DNA of 44,095 nucleotides from Coxiella sp. RIFCSPHIGHO2_12_FULL_42_15 (GTDB taxonomy: Bacteria; Pseudomonadota; Gammaproteobacteria; Coxiellales; Coxiellaceae), in the NCBI GenBank assembly GCA_001797285.1, contig MGOZ01000040.1, positions 1-44,095 on the forward strand. Reading direction: 5' to 3'. The translations under genes and the position numbers were made by a program. Below, one piece after another: positions 42,717 to 44,095 of this stretch (position 1 is its first letter; each line of letters begins with the position of its first letter). The notes under the pieces are model-generated. The model saw nothing but the letters and a program-made list of their open reading frames with translations, made no database searches and had not been told where the DNA came from.

Positions 42717-43382
42717 ATGAGGTTTGTCCCCATAAAACAAATTGAGCATCGGGATATGCAAATGCTGCATCGAATACGCAGTCAAGCCGTGAAACAACGA
42801 ACCGCCTTGAGCAATCAGATTCGTGGTTTTTTGGCTGAAAATGGTATTGTTTTACCCCGAGGATTTCTGCCTATTCGTTCTCGATTACAAGATGTGATCG
42901 AATCCGCTGAAAATCAGTTGAGCTTTATGGCACGGGAACTCTTGAGTGAATTATTGGAAGAATTTCACAAACTGGATGCGCGCGTGGATCGATATAATAG
43001 GAAAATTGAGCAATTCATACAGCAAAATCCGGTTTGCCAACGGTTGATGCAAGTGGAGGGGGTGGGTCCACTAACCGCCACAATCTGGTGGGCGACGATC
43101 ACAGAACCCCATTTATTTAAAAACGGTCGAGGAGTAGCGGCTTTGTTAGGGTTAGTCCCCAAACAGCATTCGAGTGGAGGTCGAACAACTTTATTAGGGG
43201 TCAGCAAGCGTGGAGATCCCTATGTGAGAACGTTATTAATTCATGGGGCGAGAACCGTTATAAAGTATGCTCTTCAGGGAAAAACAGCCCAACAACGATG
43301 GATTATGGAAAAAGTAGAAAGATCTGGCGTCAATAAAACAGCGATTGCGGTTGCTAGGGTCTGTCATCAATTAGCTAAATAG
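42717..43382 (+). pseudogene. IS110/IS1111-type transposase, N-terminus missing
   Basis: The frame encodes the C-terminal two-thirds of an IS110-family transposase: MRFVPIKQIEHRDMQMLHRI, a helical linker and the C-terminal Tnp_IS110 domain (VEGVGPLTATIWWATI, VAALLGLVPKQHSSGGRTTL and GVSKRGDPYVRTLLIHGAR with the catalytic Ser region). The N-terminal DEDD catalytic domain is missing, and the sequence upstream (42597-42700) is unrelated and closed by stops. It cannot be active. The IS1111 subgroup is abundant in Coxiella. Confidence 0.85.
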
Positions 43383-43410
43383 GTTAGGCTCTGCACCTAA
43401 GTTCGCCGTC

Positions 43411-43440
43411 CCGGAAATCGCGTAGCGATTGTCCGGGATC
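43411..43440. repeat. Palindromic dispersed repeat
   Basis: GTCCCGGAAATCGCG and CGATTGTCCGGGAT form an almost perfect inverted repeat (arms of 14-15 bases, tight loop TAG), followed by CCAGAGAGGG. It resembles the common intergenic palindromes seen in Rickettsia and Coxiella relatives and lies just downstream of the IS110 fragment. Confidence 0.6.
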
Positions 43441-43522
43441 CAGAGAGGGAAGCAACTTTATCTTATTCAAATAATGTCGTTGTACAGATCACGCCACATT
43501 AGGTTGTTTTTTTCAATCAATT

Positions 43523-43991
43523 TCAGTTTCCAGTGACGTTTCCATTTTTTTTGGCGCCTGATGCATGTTGATGTGCTTTTACGATACTGCTATAGTGTTT
43601 CAGATAAATATTTTGGTAAAAATAAACTATTTCGATTGTCTTACCGGCAATGGTGCTCACTTTCGATCTTCCCTCTCCCGCCTGCGGGAGAGGCTAGGAG
43701 AGGGTTGGCTTCTAATGGCACGATCATTTTCACCAAAATATTTATCTGAAAAGCTATATCTATCAGTAAAAACTCCATATCAGCATCTTCTGATAACGTT
43801 TGAAAAATTCTATCGAAAATTCCAGCCCTCGACCAACGTGAAAAACGCAAATGAACTATTTTCCAATGACCATATCTTTCCGGCAAATCTCGCCAAGGGG
43901 CACCTGTTTTAAATATCCAAATTACTCCATTGATGAATGTTCTGTTGTCTTTAGCAGTCACCCCAACATATCCTTTTCGTCCGGGCAACAT
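43523..43991 (-). pseudogene. IS5-family transposase interrupted by a mini element
   Basis: Reverse strand encodes an IS5 (IS427-group) transposase N-terminal part: MLPGRKGYVGVTAKDNRTF, then GAPWRDLPERYGHWKIVHL and RWSRAGIFDRIF, up to ADMEFLLID. There a 164-bp miniature element is inserted. On its other side the frame resumes as SSIVKAHQHASGAKKNGN if one TA is removed, matching the family's DSTIVRAHQH motif (first catalytic Asp), then stops at 43523. The catalytic core further on is missing and the upstream N-terminus contains stops, so the gene is dead. Confidence 0.85.
43591..43758. mobile_element. 164-bp TA-flanked miniature element, copy B
   Basis: Second copy of the element at 18096, differing at a few positions. 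Ends TAGTGTTTCAG and CTGAAAAGCTA flanked by TA on both sides. Removing it and one TA restores the reading frame of the IS5 transposase it interrupts, which fixes the element borders and the TA target duplication. No coding capacity; non-autonomous. Confidence 0.9.
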
Positions 43992-44095
43992 GTGTTCTAT
44001 TTTAGTAATTATTCAGCCCACTTTCTAGCCACGCAGTAAATTGAAGAATGGCACCTCTTATCTCCCCCTTTGGAAAAGGGGGAAAGCGACAATTG
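43992..44095. other. Window end, hairpin and IS5 5' flank
   Basis: No complete gene. The sequence includes the upstream part of the broken IS5 transposase and a GC hairpin (CCCCCTTT / AAAGGGGG, about 44064-44082) of the kind common in intergenic DNA. Confidence 0.45.

Noticed and set aside
1..44095. CRISPR arrays
   Set aside because: The repeated units found are scattered, unequal in spacing and palindromic with no regular spacers or cas genes.
1..44095. tRNA and rRNA genes
   Set aside because: I looked for cloverleaf-like arms and T-loop motifs in gaps and saw none; an RNA covariance scan would be decisive.

Overview
This window looks like a chromosomal segment from a gammaproteobacterium related to the Legionellales (Coxiella/Legionella side). 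That placement is inference. It rests on the order ponA-pilM-pilN-pilO-pilQ-aroK-aroB, a small CsrA, an HPF protein fused to a cold-shock domain, and an IS110/IS1111-type transposase remnant among otherwise compact housekeeping genes. No rRNA, tRNA or CRISPR array was seen.

Layout. 1-2.2 kb: a palindrome-rich repeat, a Sel1/TPR repeat protein and erpA. 2.3-8.7 kb: hemJ, rubredoxin, hemL, an outer-membrane barrel protein, waaC and a class A penicillin-binding protein. 8.8-13.9 kb: a shrunken type IV pilus assembly operon (pilM, pilN, pilO-like, short pilQ, no separate pilP), a FitAB/VapBC-type toxin-antitoxin pair wedged before aroK, then aroK-aroB. 14-15.3 kb: rarA. 15.3-19.3 kb: an accessory patch with three near-identical 109-bp miniature elements, an IS630 remnant, a DUF4160/DUF2442 pair, a two-repeat SH3/KOW-like protein overlapping a Tam-like methyltransferase, a frameshifted transposase-like gene and a signal-peptide gene cut off by a miniature element. 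19.3-25.2 kb: an MFS transporter, a SulP transporter, a membrane protein with a repeat-derived N-terminus, dacB and aroE. 25.2-28.3 kb: a gene-poor gap, a DUF4143 ATPase whose start is flanked by a 15-bp inverted repeat, and an MFS transporter. 28.3-33 kb: a hairpin-repeat cluster, Pit phosphate transporter, uridine phosphorylase-like protein, purine nucleoside phosphorylase, cytidine deaminase and a DUF47 PhoU-like protein. 33-39.3 kb: a PEBP protein, HPF-CSD fusion, rsmE, acid phosphatase, prlC, rpiA and csrA. 39.3-42.5 kb: a permease and dipeptide epimerase operon and a second PIN toxin/Phd antitoxin pair. 42.5-44.1 kb: an IS110 remnant and an IS5 transposase interrupted by a 164-bp miniature element.

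Functional themes. Several genes serve cell-wall work (PBP1A, DacB, dipeptide epimerase plus permease), the shikimate pathway (aroK, aroB, aroE) and heme/iron chemistry (hemJ, hemL, erpA, rubredoxin). A phosphate and nucleoside salvage cluster pairs a phosphate importer and its PhoU-like partner with two phosphorolytic enzymes and cytidine deaminase.

The most unusual content is the small non-coding mobile DNA. There are two distinct miniature-element families and a dispersed hairpin repeat that appears to supply a ribosome binding site to pilM and the last codons of the phosphate transporter. I found no clearly new multi-gene defence or metabolic system; the best candidates for new biology are these element families and the modules they bracket.
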